A stretch of 64,000 bases of DNA from Bacillus massilioanorexius. Its GTDB lineage: Bacteria; Bacillota; Bacilli; Bacillales; DSM-1321. The stretch lies in assembly GCF_902374955.1 (NCBI RefSeq), contig NZ_CABKRX010000047.1, positions 1 to 64,000 of the forward strand, written 5' to 3'. This document shows positions 49,890 through 59,370 of the stretch, piece after piece. The notes beneath the pieces were generated by a model, which did not search any database, was not told the origin of the DNA, and saw only the letters and a program-made list of their open reading frames with translations. The translations under genes and the position numbers were made by a program. Positions within the stretch are counted from its first letter, which is position 1. Every line of letters begins with the position of its first letter.

Positions 49890-50822
49890 TTATATTTCAT
49901 TACGCTCAGGCTTTTGTGGTAATGCATCAGGTACAAAATCCTCTGGTACAAATACTTCAAAATGGCGATGTAAATTAACAAATTCAACAGGTGCTACTCC
50001 ACCATATTCACCATCTAAGTTTAGTTGCATTTTCTCTTTTGAGGTTACTTTAACTCGATTTGCCTTTGCATAAATGATATTAGGATCTTTAATATGCTCA
50101 CCGCGAGTAGCAAGAAACGCAACTCGAATAAAGTCAGCAAGATTCGTTTTCTTTAAAATCAATAATGTAAACATCCCATCATTTAAGGAAGCATCTGGAG
50201 CTAAACGTTCAAAACCACCAACTGAATTTGTATTTGCTACAAGGAAAAGCATGATTTCTCCTTCAAAAAGCTTACCATCATATTCAATTTGAACTTCAGC
50301 AGCTTTTATAGAAGGTAACATTTCGATTCCTTTTAAATAGTACGCTAGCTGACCAATCATCGTTTTTAACTTGCTTGGTACTTCATATGTAAGCTCTGTT
50401 AATCGGCCACCGCCTGCAATATTGATAAAATATTTTTCATTCATCTTTCCAATATCTATAGGAATCGTATTCCCTTGGACAATAATGTCAACCGCTTTAC
50501 TTACAGAGCGAGAAACATGAATAGCACGAGCAAAATCATTGGTCGTTCCAGTCGGTATGATTCCAAGCTTTGGCCGATGCTCAGCACCTGCTAATCCATT
50601 AACTACTTCATAAATCGTTCCATCTCCACCAGCAGCAATAACCACATCATACTTTCGCTCAATAGCTATACGGGCTGCTTCTGTAGCATCCCCTTCACAA
50701 GTTGTAGCGTGACAAGATGCTTCATATCCTGCCGCTTCAAGCTTTGCAAGAATATCAGGCAAATGCTTACGAATGATTTCTCTTCCTGAAGTTGGATTAT
50801 ATATTAATCTGGCTCTTTTCAT
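49890..50822 (-). CDS. dgkB: Diacylglycerol kinase DgkB
   Basis: A 310-residue soluble lipid kinase that returns diacylglycerol (from lipoteichoic acid synthesis) to phosphatidic acid. Visible are LIYNPTSGRE, the nucleotide motif AAGGDGTIYEVVNGL and GIIPTGTTNDFARA; LNLDGEYGG is near the C-terminus. The start is the ATG after TAGGATGATGATA. The neighbourhood gatB...dgkB...rlmCD matches B. subtilis yerQ-yefA. Confidence 0.92.
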   Translation of the reverse strand: MKRARLIYNPTSGREIIRKHLPDILAKLEAAGYEASCHATTCEGDATEAARIAIERKYDVVIAAGGDGTIYEVVNGLAGAEHRPKLGIIPTGTTNDFARAIHVSRSVSKAVDIIVQGNTIPIDIGKMNEKYFINIAGGGRLTELTYEVPSKLKTMIGQLAYYLKGIEMLPSIKAAEVQIEYDGKLFEGEIMLFLVANTNSVGGFERLAPDASLNDGMFTLLILKKTNLADFIRVAFLATRGEHIKDPNIIYAKANRVKVTSKEKMQLNLDGEYGGVAPVEFVNLHRHFEVFVPEDFVPDALPQKPERNEI

Positions 50823-50996
50823 TATCATCATCCTATTAGTTAGATTCGTCTATTCCTTATAGTAAAAGTCTAGTGACGTCTCATTCTATTATTGTATGTA
50901 GTATCGTTATTCAAACAACTGCAAAGTAAATTATATAGCATCGACGCCCCAAATGACAAATATTCCAGAAAACATATAAAAAAACAATATTCGTCC

Positions 50997-51719
50997 TTAT
51001 TTTAATTTAGCTTCTATTTCATCAAACCATTTTTTAGTTTCCGTCGTTTTTTTCGAATTTAGTAAATAATATTTGTCTTTTGTAACGATAAAAATATAAG
51101 GTGGATATTTTGTGAAAACATGATGTCTACCCGGACCAAGCTTTTTAGAATGAAATGCTCCTAGTGATCTTGTCTCTGTAGCATAACCATTCGATTTGAT
51201 TGTGTCATTAGGCAGATGGTCTATTAATTCCATTTTTTCTATATCACTTATAAGAATCGTATCATCATACATTCCTTCTAGTTCAATCTTATCAGCAGTA
51301 ATTGTCACGTTAGTAGCCTGCTCACCCATAAAAAAGAGAACTCCTATTCCGACAATGACAATGACATATGTAACACTTAAAATAATTCTATTTCGTTTTT
51401 TTGTCCGCTTTACATCATAGCGCGTCAAATTCAAAGAACCAATCATTGTATACAATAGAAAAATGCTTACAAATACTTCTATACTATAAGATACATGAAA
51501 TCCAATAAAAGGAATACTCATAATCCATAATACAGCCATCGTCCAGCAAAAACGACCAACTGCCCTAGTATAGCCGTTTTTCTCTAATTCCTTTTTTTCT
51601 TCCTCGGTATACGAGCTATAGCCAGAGATCAGACTATAATTTTTCTTGTTATGAACAACAAATGCTATGCCGACCATCATAGCCCCAACCAAGCACCAAA
51701 TGATTAATAAAAGATCCAC
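50997..51719 (-). CDS. Membrane protein with DUF3784-like segments and a PH-like domain
   Basis: A 240-residue protein with about four membrane segments in the first 130 residues (LLLIIWCLVGAMMVGIAFVV, GRFCWTMAVLWIMSIPFIG), followed by a beta-rich domain (VTITADKIELEGMYDDTILI, YPPYIFIVTKDKYYLLNSK) similar to bacterial PH domains. The GTG start is behind GGAGGTAGGGAGGA. Probably an envelope protein of unknown function. Confidence 0.65.
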   Translation of the reverse strand: MDLLLIIWCLVGAMMVGIAFVVHNKKNYSLISGYSSYTEEEKKELEKNGYTRAVGRFCWTMAVLWIMSIPFIGFHVSYSIEVFVSIFLLYTMIGSLNLTRYDVKRTKKRNRIILSVTYVIVIVGIGVLFFMGEQATNVTITADKIELEGMYDDTILISDIEKMELIDHLPNDTIKSNGYATETRSLGAFHSKKLGPGRHHVFTKYPPYIFIVTKDKYYLLNSKKTTETKKWFDEIEAKLK

Positions 51720-51782
51720 TCCTCCCTACCTCCTTTTGTTTTAACGGATATCCTGTCACAGGTTATCCGTTAAATAGTATTT

Positions 51783-51887
51783 TTATCTATTCCTTCTTTT
51801 TACCTTTTTTGGATCTGTAAATTTAACAAGTAATGAGACAACTGCAATAATAATCAATATAATACCGATATATATCCCTACAACCAT
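51783..51887 (-). CDS. Small single-pass membrane protein
   Basis: A 34-residue protein with one membrane helix (GIYIGIILIIIAVVSLLVKF) and a strongly basic tail ending KVKRRNR. The RBS GGGGAGGAGAAAAAA is strong. It precedes the DUF3784-like gene by about 60 bases and is probably cotranscribed. Confidence 0.6.
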   Translation of the reverse strand: MVVGIYIGIILIIIAVVSLLVKFTDPKKVKRRNR

Positions 51888-52039
51888 TTTTTTCTCCTCC
51901 CCTTATATACAATATATCTTGTTCATGTTGAAAAAATCAAAACGAATTGTCTAATTGCTAAAAAAGATACATATTTTAAAAGTTCACGTTCACATTTATA
52001 GTAAAAATTAATGACTCTATGTCTTACATTTCGATAGAT

Positions 52040-52197
52040 AAGAAAAACAGTTACTAGTGCTTTGGGTATAGCTGTTATCTCAGAGAAATTGTGATTCTCT
52101 TTGCAGTTTCATTCCATGATATTCCTTCAAAAAGGAGACATACGGATTTGAAAATAAAGCCAGACATTTGTCTTAGTTCAAAATTATATACTTTCTT
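52040..52197. repeat. Intergenic element, copy A (downstream of gatB)
   Basis: ATAAGAAAAACAGTTAC, TAGCTGTTATCTCAGAGAAAT and later CAAAATTATATACTTTCTTA. The same blocks in the same order occur at 56013-56092 with a shorter middle. A hairpin AGAGAA/TTCTCT lies in the first part. Confidence 0.55.
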
Positions 52198-52204
52198 ATC
52201 TTCT

Positions 52205-52246
52205 AAAAAAGACATCCTTCTTATAAAAATAATGAAGGATGTCTTT
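52205..52246 (-). terminator. gatCAB operon terminator
   Basis: AAAGACATCCTTC pairs with GAAGGATGTCTTT around an A/T-rich loop, with a U run on the leftward transcript. Confidence 0.85.
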
Positions 52247-52341
52247 CACTAATCGAAGTCTCACTTTATCATAAAGCACAATTACTTCTTTCAATAATAG
52301 GAGGAGAATCAATGAATCTTCACACCTATTATAGCTTTATT

Positions 52342-53772
52342 TTATCTTTTTTCGATTTCTTGAAAGAGAAGCTTATTCACTAATTGTGGATTTGCTTGTC
52401 CTTTTGTTGCTTTCATAATTTGACCAACTAAGAAACCAGTTGCTTTCTTTTGACCTGCTTTATAGTCCTCAATTGATTTTGGATTATTGTCTAATGCTTC
52501 CGTGATGATTTTTAATAAAGCACCTTCATCTGAAATTTGTACTAGACCTTTTGCTTTCACGATTTCCTCTGGATTACCACCATTTTCAACTAATTCTTTG
52601 AAGACCGTTTTAGCAATTTTTGAAGAAATTGTTCCTTTTTCAATTAACACAATCATACCAGCTAACGCTTGTGGTGTTAAAGGAAGGTCATGAAGCTCTT
52701 TACCTTCTGCATTCATGTAACCAGATAAATCACCCATAATCCAGTTAGAAGCTAACTTCGCATCTGCACCAGCAGCAACTGTCGCTTCAAAGAAATCTGA
52801 TGTTTCTTTTGTAACAGTTAATATAGCTGCATCATATGTTGGTAGGCCAAGTTCTTCTACATAGCGTTTTTGACGAGCATCAGGAAGCTCTGGAATTTCT
52901 GCGCGTACGCGAGCTTTCCACTCATCATCAATATACATTTCTACTAAATCAGGCTCAGGGAAATAACGATAATCATCAGATCCTTCTTTTACACGCATAA
53001 GAATCGTTTTACCTGTTGTTTCATCAAAACGACGAGTTTCCTGTTCAATTTTACCGCCTGCTTGTATAACTGCACGTTGACGTTGCTCTTCAAACTCAAT
53101 GCCTCTACGCACAAAGTTAAATGAGTTTAAGTTTTTCAATTCCGTTTTTGTACCAAATTCTTCTTGACCAATTGGGCGAATGGAAATATTCGCGTCACAA
53201 CGAAGTGAGCCTTCTTCCATTTTACAGTCTGATACACCTGTGTATTGAATAATAGATTTAAGTTTTTCTAAATAGGCATATGCTTCATTTGCCGTACGAA
53301 TATCTGGTTCTGATACAATTTCTACTAGTGGTGTACCTTGACGGTTATAGTCACATAATGAACTACCACCTACACCATGTGTTAATTTACCAGCGTCTTC
53401 TTCTAAATGAATACGAGTGATACCAATTCGTTTCTTATATCCATCTACTTCAATATCAATATATCCATGTTCTCCAATAGGCTGATCGAACTGAGAAATT
53501 TGATACGCTTTCGGATTGTCTGGATAAAAATAATTTTTACGATCAAACTTTGTATGAGTAGCAACTTCGCAATTAATAGCCATTGCCGCTTTCATTCCAT
53601 ACTCTACTGCTTTTTTATTTACAACAGGAAGAACACCAGGATAGCCCAAATCAATGACTGATGTATTTGTATTTGGTTCTGCTCCAAATTTGTTCGGTGC
53701 TGATGAGAATATTTTAGAATCTGTTTTTAACTCAACGTGTACTTCAAGACCTATTACCGTTTCAAAATTCAT
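52342..53772 (-). CDS. gatB: Asp-tRNA(Asn)/Glu-tRNA(Gln) amidotransferase subunit B
   Basis: A 476-residue subunit that binds the mischarged tRNA and activates the acyl group. N-terminal ETVIGLEVHVELKTDSKIFS, PVVNKKAVE and RKNYFYPDNPKAYQISQFD are family hallmarks; the YqeY-like helical tail is at the end. The start is the ATG after AAGGGGTGAAGAAC. Third gene of gatCAB. Confidence 0.97.
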   Translation of the reverse strand: MNFETVIGLEVHVELKTDSKIFSSAPNKFGAEPNTNTSVIDLGYPGVLPVVNKKAVEYGMKAAMAINCEVATHTKFDRKNYFYPDNPKAYQISQFDQPIGEHGYIDIEVDGYKKRIGITRIHLEEDAGKLTHGVGGSSLCDYNRQGTPLVEIVSEPDIRTANEAYAYLEKLKSIIQYTGVSDCKMEEGSLRCDANISIRPIGQEEFGTKTELKNLNSFNFVRRGIEFEEQRQRAVIQAGGKIEQETRRFDETTGKTILMRVKEGSDDYRYFPEPDLVEMYIDDEWKARVRAEIPELPDARQKRYVEELGLPTYDAAILTVTKETSDFFEATVAAGADAKLASNWIMGDLSGYMNAEGKELHDLPLTPQALAGMIVLIEKGTISSKIAKTVFKELVENGGNPEEIVKAKGLVQISDEGALLKIITEALDNNPKSIEDYKAGQKKATGFLVGQIMKATKGQANPQLVNKLLFQEIEKR

Positions 53773-53784
53773 GTTCTTCACCCC

Positions 53785-55245
53785 TTACAATTGTGGCTTT
53801 TTTTTATGATGATCAGTTGCTTGTTCAAAGGCATGCGCAACTCGATATACCGTGCTTTCATCAAAATGCTTACCAATAATTTGAAGACCTAGTGGCAGTC
53901 CTTCTTGAGATAATCCACATGGTACTGAAATCCCTGGTACACCAGCTAGGTTAACCGGAATCGTTAAAATATCATTCGCATACATTGTCAATGGATCTTT
54001 TGTATTTTCACCAATTTTAAAAGCAGGAGTTGGTGTTGTAGGTCCAATAATTACATCATAACTTTGGAATACATCTTCAAAATCCTTTTTAATCAATGTA
54101 CGAACTTGTTGTGCTTTTTTATAATATGCATCATAATAACCTGAACTTAAAGCGAATGTTCCCAGCATAATACGACGTTTCACTTCATTACCGAAGCCTT
54201 CTGAACGTGTATGCTTATACATTTCCATTAAGTTTTCAGCATTTGGTGTTCTATAGCCATAACGAACTCCGTCAAAACGAGCTAAGTTCGCAGATGCTTC
54301 AGATGAAGAAAGTAAATAATAGGTTGCTAACGCATATTTAGAATGTGGCAGAGAAACTTCTTCCCAAGTTGCTCCAAGTGATTCTAATACTTTTAAAGCT
54401 TCAAGAACAGATTGTCTTACTTCTTCTTGAACGCCCTCTCCTAAGTATTCTTTAGGTACTGCGATACGTAAGCCTTTAACATCTCCTGTTAAAGCTTCTG
54501 TAAACTTTGGAACTTCTACATTTGCAGATGTACCGTCCATTGGATCTAGACCTGAGATTGCTTCTAATAAAAAGGCATTGTCTTCAACCGTATTCGTAAT
54601 TGGCCCAATTTGATCTAGTGAAGAGGCAAATGCCACTAAACCAAAACGAGAAACACGTCCATAGGTTGGCTTTAAACCTACAACACCACAAAAAGAGGCT
54701 GGCTGACGAATCGATCCACCCGTATCAGAACCAAGTGTGAATAACACTTCTCCAGCTGCTACTGAAGCTGCGGATCCGCCTGAAGACCCACCTGGTACAC
54801 AATTTGTATTCCATGGATTACGAACCGTTTTATACGCAGAATTCTCATTCGAAGAACCCATCGCAAACTCATCCATATTGAGTTTACCAATTGTAATTGT
54901 TCCAGCTTCTTTAAGCTTTTGTACAACTGTTGCGTCATAAATCGGGTCGAAATTCTCAAGAATTTTACTTGCACATGTTGTGCGAAGATCCTTTGTAACA
55001 ATATTATCCTTAATTCCGATTGGCATTCCAAAAAGAGTACCTGTAGCTTCTCCTTTTGCTAACGCCTCATCGAGAAGAGCTGCTTGTCCTCTAGCAGCTT
55101 CTTCATTTAATGCTAAAAAAGCAGCAACTGTATCATCTACTTGAGCAATACGTTTAAACGACGCATCCACTAAATCTGATACACTCACTTCTTTTTTATG
55201 TAAAAGAGTTTGCAGTTCTTTTAAACTATTTGTAAAAAGTGACAT
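53785..55245 (-). CDS. gatA: Asp-tRNA(Asn)/Glu-tRNA(Gln) amidotransferase subunit A
   Basis: A 486-residue amidase that releases ammonia from glutamine. The Ser-cisSer-Lys site is visible: Lys in GIKDNIVTKDL, GGSSGGSAASVAAG, and the nucleophile segment SDTGGSIRQPASFCG. The start is ATG 55245 after AAGGGGGGAAGGACA. Translationally close to gatC and gatB. Confidence 0.97.
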   Translation of the reverse strand: MSLFTNSLKELQTLLHKKEVSVSDLVDASFKRIAQVDDTVAAFLALNEEAARGQAALLDEALAKGEATGTLFGMPIGIKDNIVTKDLRTTCASKILENFDPIYDATVVQKLKEAGTITIGKLNMDEFAMGSSNENSAYKTVRNPWNTNCVPGGSSGGSAASVAAGEVLFTLGSDTGGSIRQPASFCGVVGLKPTYGRVSRFGLVAFASSLDQIGPITNTVEDNAFLLEAISGLDPMDGTSANVEVPKFTEALTGDVKGLRIAVPKEYLGEGVQEEVRQSVLEALKVLESLGATWEEVSLPHSKYALATYYLLSSSEASANLARFDGVRYGYRTPNAENLMEMYKHTRSEGFGNEVKRRIMLGTFALSSGYYDAYYKKAQQVRTLIKKDFEDVFQSYDVIIGPTTPTPAFKIGENTKDPLTMYANDILTIPVNLAGVPGISVPCGLSQEGLPLGLQIIGKHFDESTVYRVAHAFEQATDHHKKKPQL

Positions 55246-55258
55246 TGTCCTTCCCCCC

Positions 55259-55549
55259 TTATTCAATGATGGATGGAACGCGAATGAGTCCATCATGATG
55301 ATCTGGTGCATTTTTGATTACTTCTTCTACCGGAAGCCCCGGTTTAGCAACATCTTCTCGCAGAACGTTAACCATTTCTAAAACGTGATAAGTTGGTTTA
55401 ACATCTGTCGTATCTAATTCGTTTAACTGTTCAGCAAACGAAATGATAGCATCTAGCTCTTTTGTCATTTGTTCTACTTCTTCTTCAGTTACTGCTAGTC
55501 TAGCTAAATGTGCTACGTGTTTAACATCTTCTGTTGAAATACGTGACAT
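55259..55549 (-). CDS. gatC: Asp-tRNA(Asn)/Glu-tRNA(Gln) amidotransferase subunit C
   Basis: A 96-residue subunit (VKHVAHLARLAVTEEEVEQM, LREDVAKPGLPVEEVIKNAP) that stabilises the A-B complex. The start is ATG 55549 after GGAGGTGTGAATAAT. First gene of the operon; a possible leader peptide is upstream at 55619. Confidence 0.95.
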   Translation of the reverse strand: MSRISTEDVKHVAHLARLAVTEEEVEQMTKELDAIISFAEQLNELDTTDVKPTYHVLEMVNVLREDVAKPGLPVEEVIKNAPDHHDGLIRVPSIIE

Positions 55550-55618
55550 ATTATTCACACCTCCAAAATTTTCATTCGACCAAAAGCCATACTTTTAATA
55601 TTATCAAACTTTGCCACG

Positions 55619-55663
55619 CTAAAGCAATATGATAGCCTTTACTCCGTCACAATTTTCAATCAT
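55619..55663 (-). CDS. Possible leader peptide upstream of gatC
   Basis: A 14-codon frame (MIENCDGVKAIILL) with a very good ribosome binding site, AAGGAGGATTTT, about 70 bases before gatC. No anti-terminator pair or stem is obvious. It may be a chance ORF or a translated leader. The rest of 55664-56147 holds terminator and repeat elements only. Confidence 0.35.
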   Translation of the reverse strand: MIENCDGVKAIILL

Positions 55664-56012
55664 AAAATCCTCCTTTTCAGCCTACTGAAAAAGAGGACAC
55701 GTTTTTATTCCATATTTCTTTTGGTTCTAGTCCATCTTATTGGCTTTTCTTAGACAAGAAAGACTAGAACATATTACAAACTAATATTATACCACTATTA
55801 TGAAAAGTCAGTAAATTCACTTTGCATTTTCATATTTTTCTTACTATCCAAATTGTATTTCATTTTTCTTTCTTATTTTAAACAAATTTTATCAAGGATT
55901 CAATTGTCATCTACTTAAACAGATCGTTTTCTCTTACTTCTTCGTTTTATTCGCTTCATTTTTACAATGATTCAATCATATCTCGCCTACATCACGCATC
56001 TATTTCTAAGCA

Positions 56013-56092
56013 TAAGAAAAAACGTTACCCGTCCTATCTGATAGCTATTATCTTAGAGAAATGATTTCTTTAACCAAAATTATATACTTTTT
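56013..56092. repeat. Intergenic element, copy B (downstream of camS)
   Basis: ATAAGAAAAAACGTTAC, TAGCTATTATCTTAGAGAAAT, and CCAAAATTATATACTTTTTT, matching copy A at 52040-52197 in order and orientation, with a shorter middle. The hairpin is AGAAAT/ATTTCT here. Confidence 0.55.
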
Positions 56093-56100
56093 TTATAAGA

Positions 56101-56139
56101 TAAAAAGATGCCATACAGCGTTTACCTGTATGGCATCTT
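56101..56139 (-). terminator. Terminator of the camS transcript
   Basis: AAGATGCCATACAG pairs with CTGTATGGCATCTT; the leftward transcript has a U-rich tail. Confidence 0.85.
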
Positions 56140-56147
56140 GACATAAC

Positions 56148-57332
56148 TTACTGAGAAATATGAACAAATGGCTCTTTTTCATTTGCTTTTCGAACAATTA
56201 ATGATTCTACGCCATTTACTGATGTTACTGTGACCTCAACAGAAACATAGCTAGGGAAGTATTCCATTACCAATCCTGTTACATATTGAGTGAAACCAAT
56301 TGCTTCTGATTTACCATAAAATTGAATTGGAATTTCAATTTTCATTTCTTGTAGCTGATCATCAATATAATATCCGCGTCCCACAACTCCACTAAAATTA
56401 GGGAAGTACTTTTCTACATCTTCTTTAAATTTTATATATGTTGAGTGGTCATCACGATATTTTTCTTTTGTTTGATCATTTGGGAATAGGTAGTACTTTT
56501 CATTTACGTTTTTCCAACTTGAAATCTGATTGCTACCTTCACCAACATTCGTATAAGCTACAAAGTTTCCTGGAACAACTGATGATTTCTCAGCTTGCTT
56601 ATAAAGCGCAATCGTAATCGGAACATTTTTTAAACCGTCCTTTTTGCGTAAACGTTCCAATACTTCATCGGCAATTTTCTTACCTTCTTCAATCATTTTA
56701 TCTTCTGGAATTTTCACTTCGAATACGTCTCCATATTGTTCCTTCTGATAGTAATGAACAGAGTTCAATGCAAGCCCAATAACTACACCAGCCAAACCTA
56801 CTTTATCATCTGATTTTTTAACCATGTAATCTTGTTCCAAAATATGTGCTAAATATAGTGGATTATCTTCATTACGTTTAACAATATCTCCCTTACCAGG
56901 GTCAATTGGATTCAATCCTAGGTTATCCGATTCCTCTAATTCTTTGTCTTTTTTCATTTTCTCTGCAAATTGCTCTTTTGTATATTTACGTTGTAGCCAT
57001 TTATTCACAGTCTTTGCCGATAAAAATTGTCCTTCTTTATACACATAATCATCTGGACTAAACTTTTGTTGTGCAATACGCATTAAGCCCATTTCCATTT
57101 CATTTACATCATATCGACTATTTAAATTCGATACAGTTTGACCTCGTGCTTTACTAGCTTCAAATGGCAAAATGGTACGATAATAGTTTTCAGAAATTTG
57201 ATACTTTGGAATAATCGCCTTTTCTTTGTCATCGTCAGTTTTCTTAACATTCGTATCTTGACTATCATATTTAGGGGCACATCCCGACAAGAGTAGCAAT
57301 AGCGCTAACCCTATTAACGAGAGCTTCTTCAT
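56148..57332 (-). CDS. camS: CamS family sex-pheromone lipoprotein
   Basis: A 394-residue lipoprotein: signal peptide with lipobox LLLLSGCAPK, then the CamS domain (ENYYRTILPFEASKARG, VYKEGQFLSAKTVNKWLQ). In staphylococci and enterococci its signal peptide is processed to the cAM373-type pheromone; in Bacillus the role is unknown. It lies just downstream of ligA as in B. subtilis yerH. Confidence 0.93.
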   Translation of the reverse strand: MKKLSLIGLALLLLLSGCAPKYDSQDTNVKKTDDDKEKAIIPKYQISENYYRTILPFEASKARGQTVSNLNSRYDVNEMEMGLMRIAQQKFSPDDYVYKEGQFLSAKTVNKWLQRKYTKEQFAEKMKKDKELEESDNLGLNPIDPGKGDIVKRNEDNPLYLAHILEQDYMVKKSDDKVGLAGVVIGLALNSVHYYQKEQYGDVFEVKIPEDKMIEEGKKIADEVLERLRKKDGLKNVPITIALYKQAEKSSVVPGNFVAYTNVGEGSNQISSWKNVNEKYYLFPNDQTKEKYRDDHSTYIKFKEDVEKYFPNFSGVVGRGYYIDDQLQEMKIEIPIQFYGKSEAIGFTQYVTGLVMEYFPSYVSVEVTVTSVNGVESLIVRKANEKEPFVHISQ

Positions 57333-57344
57333 GGTTTACACCTC

Positions 57345-59351
57345 TTATTTATTTAGTTCTTCGATCAGTTTCGCCTCATCCCATATTTCTACACCTAAAT
57401 CTTGAGCCTTTGTTAGCTTCGAACCAGCATCTTCACCAGCTACTACTAAATGCGTCTTCTTACTAACACTTCCAGCAACCTTAGCTCCAAGGGCTTCTAG
57501 CTTTTCCTTGGCTTCATTTCGTGTAAGAACTTCCAGTTTTCCCGTTAGAACAACTGTTTTCCCAGCAAAAAATGAATCATTATCCTCTATTAAAATAGCT
57601 TTAGGTCCCTTATATGTCATATTTACTCCCGAAGCTTTTAGCTCCTGCAGTAAATCTGCCACCTCAGGCTGTTCAAAAAATGTAACGACTGAATCGGCCA
57701 TCTTATCTCCAATTTCATTGATGATGGTTAATTCTTCATAGGTTGCTTTCGCTAATGCATCCATCGTTTCAAAATGCTGTGCTAACGTTTTAGCTGCTTT
57801 AGCACCTACATGACGAATTCCAAGTCCGAATAGTAAACGTTCTAATGAATTCTCTTTTGAAGCTTCAATCGCTTCTAATAAATTTTGAGCTGATTTCTCA
57901 CCCATTCTTTCCAAACCTAACAACTGTTCCTTTGTAAGTTTGTATAAATCAGCGACATCAACTATTAAATTTTCACGAAATAACTGAGTAATAACCTTTT
58001 CTCCACAGCCATCGATATTCATGGCTCCTCTTGCAACAAAATGAATTAGTCCTTCTCGAATTTGGGCATGACATTTTGGATTAATACAGCGTAAAGCGAC
58101 CTCTTCTTCTAAACGAACAAGTTCACTTCCGCACTCTGGACAATGCGTCGGCATCATAAAGTCTTGTTGCTCATCCGTTCTTCGATCCACTAACACATTA
58201 ACTACTTCAGGAATAATATCGCCAGCTTTTTTTACAACAACATAATCCCCAATTTTAATATCTTTCTCACGAATTAAATCTTCATTATGAAGAGATGCTC
58301 GACTTACAGTTGTTCCTGCTACTTTTACAGGCTCTAATATAGCTGTTGGTGTAATAACCCCTGTACGTCCGACACTTAATTCAATATCAAGCAGCTTTGT
58401 TACTACTTCCTCCGCTGGGAATTTATAAGCGATGGCCCATCGTGGACTTTTAGCTGTCATACCTAATTCTTCTTGTTGCTGTAATGAGTTAACTTTAATG
58501 ACAATCCCATCAATTTCATATGGAAGATGTGGTCTCTTTTCACTCCAACTATTTACGTAACTTATCACTTCTTGTATATTAGCACATGTTTGTCTCTCTT
58601 GATTGGTTTTAAAACCCAAATCGTCTAATAAATTCAATCCTTCACTATGCGTTGTAACACCAGTTCCACCTAAATCAGCAATGGCATATAGAAAAACACT
58701 TAAATTACGAGAGGCTGCAATTCTCGGATCTAACTGGCGCAATGAACCAGCTGCGGCATTTCGAGGATTCGCAAACGGTTCTTCTTCTTGCTGCTCTCGT
58801 TTTTTATTAAGCTGTTCAAATGATTTCTTTGGCATATACGCTTCGCCACGAACTTCTATCGTTAACGGCTGTTTTATTCGTAGTGGTATAGATTTAATTG
58901 TTTTTAGATTAGCTGTAATGTCCTCTCCAATTGTACCATCTCCACGAGTAGCACCACGAGTAAAAAGACCATTTTCATACATAAGTGAAACAGCTAGTCC
59001 ATCTATTTTTAATTCACATACATATGAAAACTGTTCACCAACTGCTTGGCGAACTTTTCGATCAAAATCAAGTAAGTCTGCTTCATTAAAGGCATTTCCT
59101 AAACTTAACATCGGCGTGCGATGTTCTACCTTTTGAAATGCATCTAAAACAGCTCCTCCAACACGTTGCGTTGGAGAATCTGGTGTCTTTAATTCTGGAA
59201 AGCTTTCTTCAACTTGAATTAATTCTTTTAATCTGGCGTCATACTCTGAATCCGGTACCGACGGCTGATCCAATACATGATATTCATAATTATATTGGTT
59301 CAGTAAAACATGTAGCTCAGCTACTCGTTTTTGAGCAGAAATAAAATCCAT
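57345..59351 (-). CDS. ligA: NAD-dependent DNA ligase LigA
   Basis: A 668-residue replicative ligase. Domain order: Ia, adenylation domain with active-site Lys in CELKIDGLAVS, OB fold (GRTGVITPTAILEPV), zinc finger (CPECGSEL...CINPKCHAQ), HhH repeats and a C-terminal BRCT (VVLTGKLEVLTRNEAKEKLE). The start is ATG 59351; the longest frame adds 14 codons overlapping the RBS region. Confidence 0.97.
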   Translation of the reverse strand: MDFISAQKRVAELHVLLNQYNYEYHVLDQPSVPDSEYDARLKELIQVEESFPELKTPDSPTQRVGGAVLDAFQKVEHRTPMLSLGNAFNEADLLDFDRKVRQAVGEQFSYVCELKIDGLAVSLMYENGLFTRGATRGDGTIGEDITANLKTIKSIPLRIKQPLTIEVRGEAYMPKKSFEQLNKKREQQEEEPFANPRNAAAGSLRQLDPRIAASRNLSVFLYAIADLGGTGVTTHSEGLNLLDDLGFKTNQERQTCANIQEVISYVNSWSEKRPHLPYEIDGIVIKVNSLQQQEELGMTAKSPRWAIAYKFPAEEVVTKLLDIELSVGRTGVITPTAILEPVKVAGTTVSRASLHNEDLIREKDIKIGDYVVVKKAGDIIPEVVNVLVDRRTDEQQDFMMPTHCPECGSELVRLEEEVALRCINPKCHAQIREGLIHFVARGAMNIDGCGEKVITQLFRENLIVDVADLYKLTKEQLLGLERMGEKSAQNLLEAIEASKENSLERLLFGLGIRHVGAKAAKTLAQHFETMDALAKATYEELTIINEIGDKMADSVVTFFEQPEVADLLQELKASGVNMTYKGPKAILIEDNDSFFAGKTVVLTGKLEVLTRNEAKEKLEALGAKVAGSVSKKTHLVVAGEDAGSKLTKAQDLGVEIWDEAKLIEELNK

Positions 59352-59370
59352 ATGGACAGTCCTTTCTTTG

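Larger units (their letters stand above)
51888..52341. other. Intergenic region downstream of gatB
   Basis: No gene seen. It holds the gatCAB terminator and a copy of an intergenic block that recurs downstream of camS. Confidence 0.6.
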
